64,000 nucleotides of DNA from Clostridium sp. chh4-2 (GTDB lineage: Bacteria > Bacillota > Clostridia > Lachnospirales > Lachnospiraceae), in assembly GCF_002899675.1 (NCBI RefSeq), contig NZ_PKUU01000003.1:248001-312000 (forward strand), written 5' to 3'. The notes below the pieces were generated by a model that was given only the letters and a program-made list of their open reading frames with translations, was not told where the DNA came from and did not search any database. Positions 61,742 through 64,000 of the stretch are shown piece after piece; position 1 is the stretch's first letter; each line of letters starts with the position of its first letter. The translations under genes and the position numbers were made by a program.

Positions 61742-62572
61742 ATGTATGATGGAATTAGTAAAATTTTTGAACTGCCCAAGCTCTATAAAGAAAGCGAAGC
61801 TGCATTTTGGGATGATGATTATATATCAAAACAAATGCTTAAAGCTCATCTGGACCCGGATTTTAATGGAGCAAGTAGAAAACTGGACTTTATCGAAAAA
61901 TCTGTTTCATGGATAAAACAGATTTTGCCTTCTCAAAAGTATCCGTCTTTGCTGGACGTTGGCTGCGGTCCCGGATTGTATGCAGAAAGATTTACAACCG
62001 GAGGCTATCTGGTAACAGGGGTTGATTTCTCAAGACGCTCTATCGGTTACGCCAGACATTCGGCCCAAAGAGCCAGTCTCAATATCCACTATATATGTCA
62101 AAATTATTTAGCGCTGGATATAGATAAAACATTTGATTTATCTACAATGATTTACTGTGACTATGGTGCATTATCAACTGAAAACCGGAGAATTATTTTA
62201 CAAAACATATATAAACATCTAAAGTCAGGCGGAAAGCTGCTGCTGGATGTTTTCTCAATGGCTGAATATAATAACTTTCAGGAACAGCAGACTTGGGAGT
62301 TACACAAACTTGGGGGATTTTGGCGTGAAAAAGAATATGTTGAAGTAAATAAATTTTGTAAATTTTCTGATAACGTCACATTAGATCAATACATCATTAT
62401 TTCAGATAAAGAGATTGCCGCCTATTATTTATGGAATACCTATTTCACAAAAGAGACGCTTGCAAAAGAAGCAAGAGAAGCTGGTTTTGAGATATGCGGA
62501 ATATATAGTGATGTTGCAGGACGTAAGTTTTGTGAGGAAAGCCCTACTATCGCTATACTTCTTAGAAAGTAA
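61742..62572 (+). CDS. SAM-dependent class I methyltransferase
   Basis: 276 aa. SAM-binding motif I is LLDVGCGPGLYAERF near residues 70-84, the acidic strand is VTGVDFSRRSI near 94-104, and IYCDYGALS near 140 corresponds to motif IV. The C-terminal half is mixed and probably binds the substrate, which is unknown. Cluster-free small-molecule and antibiotic-type methyltransferases look like this. It is controlled by the attenuator leader just upstream, so it is probably inducible. RBS AAAGGAG. Confidence 0.87.
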   Translation: MYDGISKIFELPKLYKESEAAFWDDDYISKQMLKAHLDPDFNGASRKLDFIEKSVSWIKQILPSQKYPSLLDVGCGPGLYAERFTTGGYLVTGVDFSRRSIGYARHSAQRASLNIHYICQNYLALDIDKTFDLSTMIYCDYGALSTENRRIILQNIYKHLKSGGKLLLDVFSMAEYNNFQEQQTWELHKLGGFWREKEYVEVNKFCKFSDNVTLDQYIIISDKEIAAYYLWNTYFTKETLAKEAREAGFEICGIYSDVAGRKFCEESPTIAILLRK

Positions 62573-62730
62573 CAAAATAGTATAAATGGCAGTTTTAATC
62601 GGGCCGCTATTTACTTTTTGGGCGGGTAGACAGCTGGATTTTATTAAGCAAAAATGCCGGGACAAACCATGCAGAATTATGCTGATTACACGAAAATTGT
62701 GCAAAATGCACAAAGAATAAAAGCGAGATC

Positions 62731-62776
62731 AAGAAAGAACTTAATTTTTAATTAAGTTTTGTACCGCTTTCTTGAT
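62731..62776 (+). terminator. Hairpin after the methyltransferase gene
   Basis: TCAAGAAAG pairs with CTTTCTTGA, and inner AACTTAATT pairs with AATTAAGTT; the tail TTTACCC is weakly T-rich. The stretch 62573-62730 has no gene. Confidence 0.55.
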
Positions 62777-62800
62777 TTACCCTCAATACTTTGGTATAAT
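62772..62800 (+). promoter_or_regulatory. Promoter of the c-di-AMP riboswitch / nhaC transcript
   Basis: TTGATT (62772-62777) and TATAAT (62795-62800) are spaced by 17 bp, directly upstream of the aptamer. Confidence 0.8.
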
Positions 62801-62821
62801 TTAACCAATAACATCATATCT

Positions 62822-63085
62822 ATTAAATACGGAAACTATATAATGCCGAATGCTATATTCCCTGTAAACCAGGATATGACAGCGGGAGAACCAATTAATT
62901 GGGGTGAATTCAGAGATTTGAGTTTAAATTATCAGATCGACGATAGGGGACCTTCTTCTCCGAACCCGTCAGCTAATCTCGTAGGCGAAGGAAGGTTTGT
63001 GCGTTTTTAACGTACTCTGTTTTTCTTGCAGAAAACAACCGATAGCTGCCTTCGCCACCCGGATATCTAATTCCGGGTGTTTTTG
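62822..63085 (+). promoter_or_regulatory. c-di-AMP (ydaO/yuaA) riboswitch with terminator
   Basis: Conserved aptamer blocks are present in order: GGGAGAACCA, GGGGTGAATTC, GGGGACCTTCTTCTCCGAA and CCGTCAGCTAATCTCGTAGGC (62967-62987). The terminator is CACCCGGA/TCCGGGTG followed by TTTTT at 63056-63085. GGCGAAGG at the aptamer 3' end can pair with CCTTCGCC just before the terminator, giving the antiterminator. c-di-AMP binding should therefore turn nhaC off. Confidence 0.88.
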
Positions 63086-63120
63086 TTTCCGTAAATCTAT
63101 TCAGTGAAGGAGAGATTATA

Positions 63121-64000
63121 ATGAAAGAGAAAAAGAAAAGCCCAGGTTTATTTTTGTCATTGTTCGTATTAGCAGTTATCGCGTCTGTGTTAACGGCAGG
63201 TATCGCGGCAGGTGTTGCCACAATTCCCCTTTTAATCGTAAATATTTTCCTGATATTGTTGATTTCCATGGCGGCCGGGTACCGTTATGAGGATCTGGAA
63301 ACCAGCATGATGACAGGTGTAAAACGGGCTATCGACTGTGTGATGATCCTGGTATTTGTCGGCATTCTGATCGCTGCATGGATCAAATGCGGAACGGTTC
63401 CCATGATTATCTATTACGGTCTGGGAGTTATCACGCCGAGAATGCTGCTGCCGCTGACATTTGTCATGTGCTCCCTTTTATCACTGTGTATCGGCACTTC
63501 TTTAGGAACGGCAGGAACCATGGGCGTGGCTTGTGTGAGCATTGGCGTCAGCATGGGAATACCGATTCCATTGACCGCGGGCGCAGCTATTTCCGGTTCC
63601 ATTCTGGGAGATAAACTTTCCCCTCTGTCCGATTCTACAATCCTGGCGGCCAGCGCCAGCGATATCAACATCTACGATCATGTGCGTTCCATGTTTTATA
63701 CGACGGGACCTTCCGTACTCATCAGCCTTTTGATTTTTTATCTTCTCGGTGGAAGATATGCGGACGTTGCTCTGGATCAGAGCGTTTTGCAGTCGGTAAG
63801 AGACACACTGGCAGGACTTTTCCATTTTAATATAGTCCTTCTGGTTCCTATGGTCCTCATTGTCATTCTCTGTCTGAAAAAAGTTCCGGCGATTCTGGCC
63901 ATTCTGCTTTCCGGATTTTCCGGCCTGCTCTTAGCCGTAGTCGTTCAGGGAACCAGCCTTACGGAAGTTTTAGCCGTTATTTACAGCGGCGTGAAGGTGG
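63121..64000 (+). CDS. nhaC: NhaC-family sodium/proton antiporter, 5' part
   Basis: The frame is open from ATG 63121 to the window end (293 codons visible). At least eight membrane segments are present. The motifs SLCIGTSLGTAGTMGVA near residues 120-136 and SGSILGDKLSPLSDSTILAAS near 159-179 are signatures of NhaC. The protein exchanges sodium for protons. A c-di-AMP riboswitch upstream links it to osmotic and potassium homeostasis. RBS AAGGAG lies 8 bases before the ATG; no stop occurs before base 64000. Confidence 0.9.
   Translation, partial: MKEKKKSPGLFLSLFVLAVIASVLTAGIAAGVATIPLLIVNIFLILLISMAAGYRYEDLETSMMTGVKRAIDCVMILVFVGILIAAWIKCGTVPMIIYYGLGVITPRMLLPLTFVMCSLLSLCIGTSLGTAGTMGVACVSIGVSMGIPIPLTAGAAISGSILGDKLSPLSDSTILAASASDINIYDHVRSMFYTTGPSVLISLLIFYLLGGRYADVALDQSVLQSVRDTLAGLFHFNIVLLVPMVLIVILCLKKVPAILAILLSGFSGLLLAVVVQGTSLTEVLAVIYSGVKV

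Noticed and set aside
62759..63010. ORF of 83 aa
   Set aside because: It lies across the promoter and aptamer of the c-di-AMP riboswitch and has no ribosome site.
1..64000. Prophage, insertion sequence, CRISPR array, tRNA or rRNA
   Set aside because: No integrase, transposase, phage structural gene, direct-repeat array or tRNA/rRNA sequence was recognised in the window.

Overview
The window looks like chromosomal DNA of an anaerobic, spore-forming Clostridia species, most likely a gut Lachnospiraceae. The evidence is a cotJABC spore-coat operon, strong AGGAGG ribosome sites, a prismane-type hydroxylamine reductase, a sialic-acid operon, a UidA-type beta-glucuronidase and many CUT1/ABC transporters. 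No rRNA, tRNA, CRISPR array, transposase or phage gene was seen.

Layout. 1-6282: the 3' end of a mannose-6-phosphate isomerase-like gene, then a five-gene operon (phosphofructokinase, divergent triosephosphate isomerase, LarA-family racemase, divergent NagB, class II aldolase). 6283-7342: a gene-free kilobase with two very long perfect-armed hairpin elements and a cluster of short palindromes. 7343-12819: a two-component system and a MacB/FtsX-type ABC transporter, followed by a mini-hairpin with the same apical loop. 13041-19745: an autoregulated sialic-acid operon (regulator, nanA, sialidase, CUT1 transporter). 19752-21052: a CPA-type antiporter behind a fluoride riboswitch. 21214-31518: SseB-like protein, glucose-6-phosphate isomerase, AraC and LysR regulators, an anion permease, a C45 acyltransferase, GNAT, and azlCD. 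31617-34355: an SsuABC/TauABC-like importer. 34433-40368: LacI, CitMHS transporter and two esterase-type hydrolases. 40474-40769: a third long hairpin element. 40877-45898: a second two-component system, TauE/SafE, nagA and a LytTR regulator. 46239-51605: jetABC of a Wadjet/MksBEF-type SMC complex without a neighbouring jetD. 51650-58110: uridine phosphorylase, acetyltransferase, OPT transporter, PqqD-like protein, beta-glucuronidase and a Crp/Fnr regulator. 58203-61335: hcp, cotJ operon and a small membrane protein. 61455-64000: a methyltransferase behind an unidentified terminator/antiterminator leader, then a c-di-AMP riboswitch in front of nhaC, which runs off the window.

How the parts connect. 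Amino-sugar and host-glycan use is a theme: sialidase and NanA, NagA, a NagB-like protein, glucose-6-phosphate isomerase, phosphofructokinase and aldolase form a path from sialosides and GlcNAc towards triose phosphates. Three of these units (the phosphofructokinase operon, the glucose-6-phosphate isomerase gene, and TauE plus nagA) share a palindrome with an AAACGTTT core. It sits 39.5 to 40.5 bp upstream of the -10 hexamer in each case, which suggests one LacI-type regulon.

The most unusual signal is the family of long hairpin elements (6317-6609, 6860-7210, 40474-40769, and the mini-copy 12833-12899). They share a conserved apical loop, a side hairpin with compensatory changes, and outer arms of 55, 83 and 55 bp that are perfectly complementary within each copy but differ between copies.
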